Source: Candidatus Omnitrophota bacterium
GTDB lineage: Bacteria; Omnitrophota; Gorgyraeia; Gygaellales; Profunditerraquicolaceae
Assembly (NCBI GenBank): GCA_016931435.1
Contig: JAFGET010000080.1
Location: 1 to 7,643, forward strand
DNA length: 7,643 bases
Direction: 5' to 3'
Below the pieces are notes generated by a model. It saw only the letters and a list, made by a program, of their open reading frames with translations, was not told the origin of the DNA and ran no database searches. The position numbers were made by a program, and so were the translations under genes. This document shows positions 1-6,113 of the stretch, piece after piece (the stretch's first letter is position 1; each line of letters starts with the position of its first letter).

Positions 1-323
1 ATAAAAAGATCATTGACCTGCCTAACTCCGTTACTTATATTCCGGATTTTTTAAACGCGATGAGGCATTTAATCGATGTGAGGGCAAGGGGGATATATAA
101 TGTGGTAAATAAGGGGGGATTGCGTTATCCGGACCTGATGGATGCGTATAAAAAATACTCCCCTGAATTTAGATACAAGGTCATTAGCATAAAAAAGCTT
201 CATTTGACAAGGACCAATTTGATTTTATCCACGCGTAAATTGGAAAGGTCCGGCTTTGCGGTCAGGAAGATAAAAGACGTTTTAAATGAATGCGTGGGTA
301 GTTATTGCCGTGGCGGAAGATAG
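1..323 (+). CDS. Nucleotide-sugar reductase, RmlD superfamily, C-terminal fragment (possible 3,5-epimerase/4-reductase)
   Basis: Partial gene: the reading frame (first full codon at base 3) is open from the left edge to a TAG at 321-323, leaving about 106 C-terminal residues. The ATG at base 60 is internal, because the codons before it already read as family sequence (PNSVTYIPDFLNAM). The segment has the C-terminal layout of dTDP-4-dehydrorhamnose reductase (RmlD): NSVT, then GIYNVVNKGG, then the R-T-N-x-x-L-S-T-x-K-L stretch corresponding to the substrate-binding tail. From memory, the NSVT...GIYN...G and R-x-N...K-L spacing is closest to the bifunctional 3,5-epimerase/4-reductase of plants (UER1, the C-terminal half of RHM), but ordinary RmlD cannot be excluded. 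The Rossmann nucleotide-binding part and the catalytic Tyr/Lys lie outside the window. Its position 29 nt before an RmlB gene supports a role in making a dTDP- or UDP-linked 6-deoxyhexose such as L-rhamnose in the cytoplasm. Confidence 0.75.
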   Translation, partial: KKIIDLPNSVTYIPDFLNAMRHLIDVRARGIYNVVNKGGLRYPDLMDAYKKYSPEFRYKVISIKKLHLTRTNLILSTRKLERSGFAVRKIKDVLNECVGSYCRGGR

Positions 324-342
324 GATTTGTCTTATGGTTGAC

Positions 343-348
343 GAGGGG
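343..348 (+). promoter_or_regulatory. Ribosome binding site that fixes the rfbB start
   Basis: GAGGGG lies 4 nt before the ATG at 353 (6 nt if only GAGG pairs). A longer version of the reading frame begins at ATG 305, inside the preceding gene. That start would add 16 residues ahead of the Rossmann strand with no family counterpart, so the Shine-Dalgarno sequence and the fold both favour 353. Confidence 0.8.
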
Positions 349-352
349 AACT

Positions 353-1339
353 ATGCCTAAAATAAAATTCTTAATAACCGGGGGCGCGGGTTTCATCGGG
401 AGCGCTTTTGTGCGGTTAGCGGCCGGCAGAGGCCATAAGGTGATCCTGGCGGATAGCTTGAATTACGCCGGAGACCTGAAAAGGATTAAAGGGCTGGGTA
501 GAAAATGCGTATTTTATAAGGCAGATATTTGTGACAAGGGAAAGATGGGATCGATATTTAAAAAGGAAAGGCCGGAAATCGTAGTCAATTTCGCGGCGCA
601 AACGCACGTTGACCGGAGTATATTAGATTGCGGTATTTTTTTAAAGACAAATATATTAGGGACTAAGGTCTTGATAGACCTGTGCCGGGAATATTCGATA
701 AAAAGATTCGTGCATATATCTACGGATGAGGTCTACGGGGATATTGAAAAAGGCAAATTCAGGGAAGATTTTCCTTTAAAGCCGAATAGCCCTTATGCCG
801 CCTCCAAGGCCTCAGCGGATCTTTTGGTCAGGTCTTATGTGCGCACGTACGGTTTTCCGGCGATAATCGTGCGGCCAAGCAATAATTACGGCCCCTGGCA
901 ATACCCCGAGAAACTCATTCCTTTGGCTATTTTAAAGATATTAAAAGGCGGCAGGATACCCGTTTACGCCACGGGAAGAAATATCCGCGAGTGGCTTTTT
1001 GTTGAAGACTGCGCGCGGGGCATAATGCAGGTCATAGGAAAGGGCAGGCTTAAAGAAACCTACAATTTAGGCAGTAATGAAGAAAAAAGAAATATAGATG
1101 TGGTAAGGTCGATACTGGATATTATGGGCGTCTCTTATGAGAGGATAGAGTTTGTAAAAGACAGGCCGGGCCATGATATAAGGTATAGTTTGAATTCAAC
1201 TAAAATATATAAAGATACCGGGTGGAGCCCCAAAGTCAAATTCAACCAAGGCATACGCCAGACAGTCCAATGGTGTATCGATAATAAAGACTGGCTTTTT
1301 AGTAAATACAGCCGGATCTTAAGGCTGTATTCAAAATAG
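353..1339 (+). CDS. rfbB: dTDP-glucose 4,6-dehydratase (RmlB/RfbB)
   Basis: 328 residues, somewhat shorter than the roughly 350-360 usual for RmlB. This cytoplasmic, NAD+-dependent short-chain dehydrogenase/reductase converts dTDP-glucose to dTDP-4-keto-6-deoxyglucose, the entry point to dTDP-rhamnose and many other deoxysugars. Visible signatures are the NAD-binding GGAGFIGS (residues 10-17), the RmlB-type DSLNYAGDL segment (34-42), AAQTHVDRSI (81-90), the active-site STDEVYG with Thr124-Asp125-Glu126, the YxxxK pair Tyr148/Lys152, RPSNNYGPWQYPEKLIP (174-190), and the C-terminal RPGHD (271-275) with a TGW segment (289-291). The intact TDE triad argues for a dehydratase rather than a C4-epimerase. 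Plant and mimivirus UDP-glucose 4,6-dehydratases share these motifs, so UDP-glucose is an alternative substrate. The gene follows the reductase fragment after 29 nt, which suggests the two act in sequence. RmlA and RmlC are not in the window. Confidence 0.93.
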   Translation: MPKIKFLITGGAGFIGSAFVRLAAGRGHKVILADSLNYAGDLKRIKGLGRKCVFYKADICDKGKMGSIFKKERPEIVVNFAAQTHVDRSILDCGIFLKTNILGTKVLIDLCREYSIKRFVHISTDEVYGDIEKGKFREDFPLKPNSPYAASKASADLLVRSYVRTYGFPAIIVRPSNNYGPWQYPEKLIPLAILKILKGGRIPVYATGRNIREWLFVEDCARGIMQVIGKGRLKETYNLGSNEEKRNIDVVRSILDIMGVSYERIEFVKDRPGHDIRYSLNSTKIYKDTGWSPKVKFNQGIRQTVQWCIDNKDWLFSKYSRILRLYSK

Positions 1340-1379
1340 CCCTTCCTTTAGCCGATATCTCACAGAAGGAGCGGGATAA
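1340..1379 (+). other. Short intergenic gap with a ribosome binding site and a weak hairpin
   Basis: At 40 nt this is the longest non-coding stretch in the window. AAGGAG at 1366-1371, 8 nt before the ATG at 1380, is the best Shine-Dalgarno match in the window. A short imperfect hairpin (arms 1323-1328 and 1336-1341, one G-U pair, 7-nt loop) straddles the preceding stop codon but is not followed by a T tract. No promoter hexamer pair is evident. The gap and strong ribosome site suggest the next gene is translated independently. Confidence 0.6.
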
Positions 1380-1664
1380 ATGCCTGATTTCTTTTCTCAG
1401 AACTACAGGTATATCGGGATCTTAGCGGCTGCGCTTACGATGTTCGGTTTCCTGCCGCAGATCATAAAGACTTACGCAAGTAAGTCTGCCAAAGATATAA
1501 GCCTTTTGACGCTGCTGCAGTTCGCCTGCGGTATTTCTTTATGGATTATTTACGGTATATTTTTAGAAGACGCGATCATTATCACCGCTAACAGCGTAAC
1601 TTTGACTACCCTGATAGTTCTATTATATTTTTATTATAAATACGGAAATCAAGGGGGGGAATAA
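1380..1664 (+). CDS. SemiSWEET-type PQ-loop sugar transporter
   Basis: 94 residues, the usual length for bacterial SemiSWEETs, which are three-helix proteins that dimerise to carry sugars across the cytoplasmic membrane. Hydrophobic segments are visible at about residues 9-28, 43-61 and 66-87. The PQ motif is Pro26-Gln27 within GFLPQIIKTY. After it come the S-x-x-D-I-S-L stretch (36-42), the G-x-x-L-W-x-x-Y-G motif with Trp55 (51-59), and the conserved Asn71 that lines the sugar pocket in the family. The protein ends in a short charged or polar tail. The start has an excellent ribosome site. The stop codon overlaps the gmd start (TAATG, 1 nt shared), so expression is probably coupled to gmd. 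A sugar transporter of this kind is not a standard part of polysaccharide clusters, and its substrate cannot be predicted. A scaffold or regulatory role is possible but unsupported. Confidence 0.88.
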   Translation: MPDFFSQNYRYIGILAAALTMFGFLPQIIKTYASKSAKDISLLTLLQFACGISLWIIYGIFLEDAIIITANSVTLTTLIVLLYFYYKYGNQGGE

Positions 1665-1674
1665 TGAAAAAAAA
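1652..1674 (+). promoter_or_regulatory. G7 tract, overlapping stop/start and A8 tract at the SemiSWEET-gmd junction
   Basis: A run of seven G (1653-1659) encodes the last glycines of SemiSWEET and also serves as the Shine-Dalgarno element for gmd. TAATG (1662-1666) joins the SemiSWEET stop to the gmd start, and a run of eight A (1667-1674) follows. The overlap points to translational coupling. Reading the frames, one extra G, or a -1 ribosomal shift in the G run, would put SemiSWEET in frame with the gmd ATG and give a fusion protein. Whether that ever happens is unknown. Confidence 0.6.
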
Positions 1675-2650
1675 GGCATTGATCACCGGTATTACCGGAC
1701 AGGACGGTTCATATTTAGCTGAGTTTTTGTTAAAAAAAGGCTACCAGGTCCACGGTATGGTCAGGCACGTCGCCTTGGAAGACCCCGAACACAGGTTATG
1801 GCGCATAAAGCATATCCTGCCGAAAATCGAACTGCATTCGGCTTCCTTAGAAAGTTACGCCAGCGTATTTAATATTATGAAAAAAGTCCGGCCCGAGGAA
1901 TGCTACCATCTGGCCGCGCAGAGTTTTGTAAGTTATTCTTTTGAAGATGAGTTTTCTACGATAAATACCAATATTAACGGCACGCACTTTGTGCTTTCCG
2001 CGATAAAGGAGAATGCTCCCCGCTGCAGGTTCTATTTTGCCGCATCCAGCGAGATGTTCGGCCACGCCAAAGAAACGCCTCAAAACGAAGATACGCCTTT
2101 TCATCCACGTTCGCCTTACGGGATATCTAAAGTCGCCGGCTTCGATTTGACCCGCAATTACCGCGAAGCCTACGGCCTTTTTGCGCTTTCCGGGTTATTG
2201 TTTAACCATGAAAGCCCGCGCAGAGGTTTTGAGTTTGTCACGCGTAAAATAACCAACGCAGTCGCAGAGATAAAAATGGGATTGATAAAAAAAGTGAATT
2301 TAGGGAACTTGCACGCTAAAAGAGACTGGGGTTTTGCAGGAGATTACGTAGAGGCAATGTGGATGATGCTGCAGCAGGATAAGCCAGGGGATTATGTCGT
2401 TGCCACCGGCCAGACCCATTCCGTAGAAGAATTTGTGGATCTAGCTTTCAGTCATGTCGGGTTAAATTGGAAAAAATATGTAATAGTGGATAAGAATCTA
2501 TACCGCCCCGCGGAAGTAAATATATTAAGGGGCGATTACAGTAAAGCCAGGCGGCAGTTAGGCTGGAAGCCGGGTATCAAATTTGAAGGGTTAGTCAAGA
2601 TGATGGTAGATGAAGATTTAAAGAGGGTAAGAAAGATAAGAAGCAATTAA
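1664..2650 (+). CDS. gmd: GDP-mannose 4,6-dehydratase
   Basis: 328 residues, within the shorter class of Gmd proteins (the E. coli enzyme is about 373). Gmd is a cytoplasmic NADP-dependent SDR enzyme converting GDP-D-mannose to GDP-4-keto-6-deoxy-D-mannose. Diagnostic features are GITGQDGSYLAE (residues 9-20), YHLAAQSFV (81-89), SSEMFG with Ser129-Glu130 (128-133), Tyr152/Lys156 in PYGISK (151-156), the Gmd-specific NHESPRRGFEFVTRKI (181-196), GNLHAKRDWGFAGDYVEAMW (214-233) and LYRPAEV (279-285). All expected catalytic positions look intact. The start overlaps the SemiSWEET stop by one base. No Fcl/WcaG, Rmd or Per gene is in the window to use the product, so the end sugar (L-fucose, D-rhamnose, perosamine, colitose or other) is undetermined. 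Confidence 0.96.
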   Translation: MKKKALITGITGQDGSYLAEFLLKKGYQVHGMVRHVALEDPEHRLWRIKHILPKIELHSASLESYASVFNIMKKVRPEECYHLAAQSFVSYSFEDEFSTINTNINGTHFVLSAIKENAPRCRFYFAASSEMFGHAKETPQNEDTPFHPRSPYGISKVAGFDLTRNYREAYGLFALSGLLFNHESPRRGFEFVTRKITNAVAEIKMGLIKKVNLGNLHAKRDWGFAGDYVEAMWMMLQQDKPGDYVVATGQTHSVEEFVDLAFSHVGLNWKKYVIVDKNLYRPAEVNILRGDYSKARRQLGWKPGIKFEGLVKMMVDEDLKRVRKIRSN

Positions 2651-2651
2651 G

Positions 2652-3491
2652 ATGGGGCCTTTAGTATCCGTTAATATCGCTACATATAATTCTGACAAGA
2701 CATTGGCTAAGTGTCTGGAGTCACTTAAAAGACAGTCTTATAAGGATATCGAGATCATCATCATGGATTCTTATAGTAAAGATAAGACTTTGGATATCGC
2801 CAAGGCCTATGCGGCAAAAATAGTTTTTGCGCCTACCTTAGCCTCCGCGCGTAAAGCAGGAGCCGAGGCAAGTTCGGGAAAGTATGTCTTTATCTTAGAT
2901 TCTGACCAGGTTTTAGAACCTGATGTTATCCAGAGGGCGGTTTGCGCCTGTGAAGAAGAAGGGTACGATGGGGTTACTTTCTTTGAAAAATCATTGATTA
3001 CTAAGAATACATTTGTAGAGAGGGTGATCGCTTATGATAAAGATGTCTTTCATTCCTTGCATGATGACGATCCGATAAAAGGGACGGCTATACCCAGGTT
3101 CTTTCGAGCGAGCTATTTTAAAAAGGTGGAGTTTGAAAAAAACCCCCCTATTACCTTCGAGCATACGATCATACACCAGAAGATCGTCGAGATGGGGGCA
3201 AAAATTAAATTTATCGACGCTTATATCTGGCATCATGAAACTACTACTATCCGGCAGGTAGCGCGTAAGTTTTTCCGCTACGGCTATTATTATATTCCGG
3301 CTTACAGGTTCAATAAGCAGCTTGCCTTCTGCCATAGCCTCCCGCGCAGGACGTATTTTCATTACAAGTCTTTAAAGAATCCGCTGCTTTTTGCCGGTCT
3401 ATTCTATGTCTATCTGGTCAAGGCCGTATCGGCTGCCTGCGGCGCGCTATTTTATCTTATAAAACACGGTAAGGACAAGCGGGATGCCTAA
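2652..3491 (+). CDS. GT2 family glycosyltransferase with C-terminal hydrophobic segment
   Basis: 279 residues. The N-terminal half is a GT-A fold of family 2: VSVNIATYNSDKTLAKCLES (residues 5-24) starts the nucleotide-binding domain, DIEIIIMDSYSKDKT (32-46) is the second strand with the diphosphate-contacting Asp39, and the metal-binding DxD is Asp83-Ser84-Asp85 in FILDSDQVLEPD. The second half has TFEHTIIHQKI (168-178), which may carry an acidic catalytic residue, and WHHETTTIRQVARKFFRYG (193-211), the basic acceptor/membrane-contact region common in GT2 enzymes. A hydrophobic stretch at about 245-270 could anchor the protein at the inner membrane. Donor and acceptor cannot be predicted; rhamnose or another 6-deoxy sugar is plausible from the neighbours. 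The gene starts one base after the gmd stop with only a poor Shine-Dalgarno sequence, suggesting coupling, and its end overlaps the next gene by 8 nt. Confidence 0.9.
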   Translation: MGPLVSVNIATYNSDKTLAKCLESLKRQSYKDIEIIIMDSYSKDKTLDIAKAYAAKIVFAPTLASARKAGAEASSGKYVFILDSDQVLEPDVIQRAVCACEEEGYDGVTFFEKSLITKNTFVERVIAYDKDVFHSLHDDDPIKGTAIPRFFRASYFKKVEFEKNPPITFEHTIIHQKIVEMGAKIKFIDAYIWHHETTTIRQVARKFFRYGYYYIPAYRFNKQLAFCHSLPRRTYFHYKSLKNPLLFAGLFYVYLVKAVSAACGALFYLIKHGKDKRDA

Positions 3492-4248
3492 GGCGATAAA
3501 GGCGTGCATTAACAGGTTTATATCTTACAAGGGGAGCCTGGAATTTACTCCTTTAAATGACCAGGAACCTCAAGCCGGATACCAGCATAAGTTTGTAGTA
3601 CAAAATTATGCCGGCTATATCCGTGATAAGAAAGTCTTGGATGCGGGCTGCTGGACTGCTCCTATAGCGAGTGCGATTAAAGAAGAGGCGTTGAGCACGG
3701 AGTTAGTCGGTTTAGATGAAAACGAAGATGCGCTATCGGTAGCAAGAAGGAATTTTACGGAATTCAAATTTTTACGATGCAAGTTGACGGATCCGGATAA
3801 GAAGATAGAATCCGGATACGCCGCTTATTTTGATACCGTAATTTTTCTCGATGTCTTAGAGCACCTTTTAAGCGGTTCTGAAATCAGCGTGCTTAAATTC
3901 TTGAATTCTCTGTTAAAAAAAGAGGGGGTGATGGTCATAAGCACCATGGCAGACCACATCTTCAATATTATCGACCCGGCGTGGGCCATGGGGCACAGGC
4001 ATTATAAATTAAAAACTGTCCGTCAGATGCTTGAAGCGGCTGGCTTTGATATCATCGAGGCTAAAGAGGCCGGCAATCTCTGGTGGGATATTGATCTCTT
4101 ATTTTTTTATTTTTCAAAGCACCTTTTAAGAAAAAAATACCGCACCCCTGTTTTTATCCGCAAGAAGATCATGCGGGGGCTCGATAAGACTTTTATCGCA
4201 ACCAGATTATATATTTTGGCCAAAAAGCGCATGACACAGGTGAATTAG
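3484..4248 (+). CDS. Class I SAM-dependent methyltransferase (variant motif I)
   Basis: 254 residues. The Rossmann-like core is seen at residues 50-155: motif I VLDAGCWTAP (51-60), the acidic motif II LVGLDENEDALSVARRN (74-90) with Asp78 expected to bind the SAM ribose, the post-II region FKFLRCKLTD, motif IV VIFLDVLEHL (119-128) and VMVISTMAD (149-157). Motif I is unusual: Trp57 stands where the second Gly of GCGxG normally is, and no Gly follows. The HRHYK stretch (171-175) and a late hydrophobic patch LWWDIDLLFFYF (199-210) may bind acceptor or membrane. The best reading is methylation of a sugar or lipid-linked glycan, inferred from neighbours only. It overlaps the GT2 gene by 8 nt and has its own AAGGA at 3471-3475, 8 nt before the start. 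The next gene begins on the base after its stop. Confidence 0.82.
   Translation: MPKAIKACINRFISYKGSLEFTPLNDQEPQAGYQHKFVVQNYAGYIRDKKVLDAGCWTAPIASAIKEEALSTELVGLDENEDALSVARRNFTEFKFLRCKLTDPDKKIESGYAAYFDTVIFLDVLEHLLSGSEISVLKFLNSLLKKEGVMVISTMADHIFNIIDPAWAMGHRHYKLKTVRQMLEAAGFDIIEAKEAGNLWWDIDLLFFYFSKHLLRKKYRTPVFIRKKIMRGLDKTFIATRLYILAKKRMTQVN
4238..4243 (+). promoter_or_regulatory. Ribosome binding site supporting a GTG start
   Basis: AGGTGA, matching part of the anti-Shine-Dalgarno complement, lies 5 nt before GTG 4249. It sits inside the last codons of the preceding gene. The next in-frame ATG in the GT4 gene encodes Met10, which would cut into the first beta strand (RLVVFMN), so GTG is the likely start. 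Confidence 0.7.
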
Positions 4249-5355
4249 GTGGCAGGAAGAAGGCTGGTTGTATTTATGAATTCCTATACCAAAGGCTATA
4301 GCGGAGGAGATATCTGCCTGATCGAACTCTTAAAGCGCATGGTTACCTTACGGCGCGTGGTCATCACTTCCGGCTTAGGAAAAAAATTGTGTTTAGATAA
4401 CGGTCTGGAAGCCGAATATCTTCTGACTACCGTTGAAAGGCGCTTTATCAATCTTATCGGCACGTATATGCTGCGCATAATAAGATCGTTTTTTTTAAAG
4501 CTAAAGATAACCGGGGAAGATATCCTTTACGCCAGCTCTGACTTTCTTACCGACGTTATACCCGTTTTCTTCAGGAAAAAGAGAAGGCCGGAGGCAAAAT
4601 GGGCGCAGAAGGTGTTCCATATCATCCCTGCCAGCCGCCCCATACCTCATTACGCCCAGAAGATAAGTTTTTTTCTTATCCGGCGTATGGCCGATATTAT
4701 TATCGTGGATAACTCAATTTTGAAAGAGGAGCTGATCAGGCGCAATTTTCCTGCCGATAAAATCCGCCTGAATTATCCGGGCATAGACCTTGATAAATAC
4801 CCGGTTCCGTCTGATAAGCGACGTGATATGCGGGCGGTTTTTTTGGGCAGATTTCATTATTCCAAAGGCCTGTTTGAACTGGTAGAGATCTGGCAAATTG
4901 TCTGCCGGAAGATCCCGCAGGCAAAATTGACGATCATAGGAGGGGGGAACGAGCCTTTAAGGAGCAAGTTAACAAAGAAGATCAACCGATCAGGCATGAA
5001 CGATAATATCATTCTTACCGGCCGCATAGATAAAGAAAAGATCATCGAAGCCATGTCTTTTAACCGGGTATTCGTTTTTCCGAGCCACGAAGAAGGTTTT
5101 GGCATAGCTATAGCCGAAGCCATGGCTTGCGGCTTGGCAGTTGTAGCTTGGGATCTTGCCGTTTATAAAGAGATCTTCGGTGATTTTATCATCCGGGTCA
5201 AGGAAAACGATATATCGTCATTTGCCGCCAAGGTGATCGGGCTGCTGGAAGATGAAAACAGCCGCTTTCAGTTGTCGCAACAGAGCAGGGAATATGTAAA
5301 AAGATATTCCTGGGATAATGCCGCCAAAAAGGAATTAGAATTTTTATCCGCTTAA
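4249..5355 (+). CDS. GT4 family (GT-B fold) glycosyltransferase
   Basis: 368 residues, a normal length for a GT4 retaining glycosyltransferase. The N-terminal acceptor domain begins with RLVVFMNSYTKGYSGGD (residues 5-21), including the Gly-rich loop before helix 1. The C-terminal donor domain is classic: AVFLGRFHYSKGLFELVEIW (196-215) with Arg201 and Lys206 as the usual diphosphate contacts, AKLTIIGGG (225-233), IILTGRI (254-260), and the E-x7-E motif Glu282...Glu290 within HEEGFGIAIAEAMACGLAVV. The helix at about residues 63-89 is basic and aromatic and may bind membrane. The enzyme acts in the cytoplasm on nucleotide-sugar donors; the specific sugar is unknown. It abuts the preceding methyltransferase with no spacer and ends 3 nt before the next gene. 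Confidence 0.93.
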   Translation: MAGRRLVVFMNSYTKGYSGGDICLIELLKRMVTLRRVVITSGLGKKLCLDNGLEAEYLLTTVERRFINLIGTYMLRIIRSFFLKLKITGEDILYASSDFLTDVIPVFFRKKRRPEAKWAQKVFHIIPASRPIPHYAQKISFFLIRRMADIIIVDNSILKEELIRRNFPADKIRLNYPGIDLDKYPVPSDKRRDMRAVFLGRFHYSKGLFELVEIWQIVCRKIPQAKLTIIGGGNEPLRSKLTKKINRSGMNDNIILTGRIDKEKIIEAMSFNRVFVFPSHEEGFGIAIAEAMACGLAVVAWDLAVYKEIFGDFIIRVKENDISSFAAKVIGLLEDENSRFQLSQQSREYVKRYSWDNAAKKELEFLSA

Positions 5356-5358
5356 TAC

Positions 5359-6105
5359 ATGGATGAGATATTGATGAAAGTCTTGGTTTGTCCTTTGCAC
5401 CGGGGGGCTGAATTGACCTACTCACAGGAAAAAAAGTATTTTTCCTGCGTTGCCTGCAAAAGGAAGTTTGAGATCAAAGAATTCGCCGGCCAGGAGATAG
5501 CCGATTTTTTGATCGATAAGAAGGAGGTGAATAAGGGGTTCCGTGGCATAGAAGGCAGGCTTCTAAGAATAGCACAAAGCGCACCTTTTAAGAGGCAGAT
5601 TGAGACGGGTAAATCGGTATTGGATATCGGTTGCGGCGATAATCCCCGCGGTAATATTAATATGGATTGCTATATCCCCGATAGGATCCCGCAAAATTTT
5701 GTTTTGGCTGACGCGGAATACCCTCCATTGAAGGAAAGAAGCGTCGATATCGTATTAAGTAATTATGTCCTTGAGCATACGCTCGATCCGGCGGGTTTTA
5801 TCCGCAATGCTTGTTCGATCGCTAAGGAAAAAGTTGAAATAATTACCGATAACAGCGAATGGATAGGCGATATTTTCTTCAGGCTTTGGGGGGCGGGAAG
5901 GATTTTCCACGAGGAGCATTATTATAAATGGTCGCGGGAGTACTTAAGGAATTTACTAAAAAAACTTAAGCTCGCAGACCACAGGGTATATTTAGCCAAT
6001 CTAAGCACTAATCCGCTAGTCAACCTTTTTTCGGTGCTGGGCAAGGTCCCGCGCGCGGGGAACTTTTTCTACCGTGATTTAATAGCGGATATCCGGATAA
6101 ATTAA
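5359..6105 (+). CDS. Methyltransferase with N-terminal Trm112-like zinc-ribbon-type segment
   Basis: 248 residues in two parts. Residues 1-50 resemble the Trm112/YcaR family: DEILMKVLVCP followed by a Cys11/His14...Cys30/Cys33 set (CPLH, then CVAC), able to bind one zinc ion if His14 substitutes for the usual second Cys. Residues 65-215 form a class I SAM methyltransferase: motif I VLDIGCGDNPRG (87-98), then MDCYIP (102-107), ADAEYPPL (117-124), and VLSNYVLEHTLDP (132-144), where the LEH signature occurs. The start at 5359 keeps the complete Trm112-like N-terminus. Met6 (base 5374) is an alternative with a slightly better GGATGAG upstream, and it would not remove the Cys residues. The gene starts 3 nt after the GT4 stop with no good ribosome site of its own, so coupling is likely. 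The substrate is probably a glycan or lipid-linked sugar, inferred from context. Confidence 0.82.
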   Translation: MDEILMKVLVCPLHRGAELTYSQEKKYFSCVACKRKFEIKEFAGQEIADFLIDKKEVNKGFRGIEGRLLRIAQSAPFKRQIETGKSVLDIGCGDNPRGNINMDCYIPDRIPQNFVLADAEYPPLKERSVDIVLSNYVLEHTLDPAGFIRNACSIAKEKVEIITDNSEWIGDIFFRLWGAGRIFHEEHYYKWSREYLRNLLKKLKLADHRVYLANLSTNPLVNLFSVLGKVPRAGNFFYRDLIADIRIN

Positions 6106-6113
6106 ATAAGCGC

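Noticed and set aside
60..323. A stand-alone 87-residue gene starting at ATG 60
   Set aside because: The frame is open back to the window edge and the upstream codons match the RmlD superfamily, so this is the tail of a longer gene.
338..343. TTGACG as a -35 promoter element before rfbB
   Set aside because: It is only 9 nt before the ATG and overlaps the ribosome site, leaving no room for a -10 element and a leader.
305..352. 16-residue N-terminal extension of the RfbB reading frame from ATG 305
   Set aside because: It overlaps the preceding gene, has no family counterpart before the first Rossmann strand, and the ATG at 353 has a clear GAGGGG ribosome site.
1323..1344. Hairpin at the end of rfbB as an intrinsic terminator
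   Set aside because: The stem is about six pairs with a G-U pair and has no following T tract. A strong ribosome site for the next gene follows, so read-through is expected.
2991..3362. Minus-strand open frame of 123 codons inside the GT2 gene
   Set aside because: It lies wholly opposite a gene with intact GT2 motifs, shows no recognisable domain and has no convincing ribosome site.
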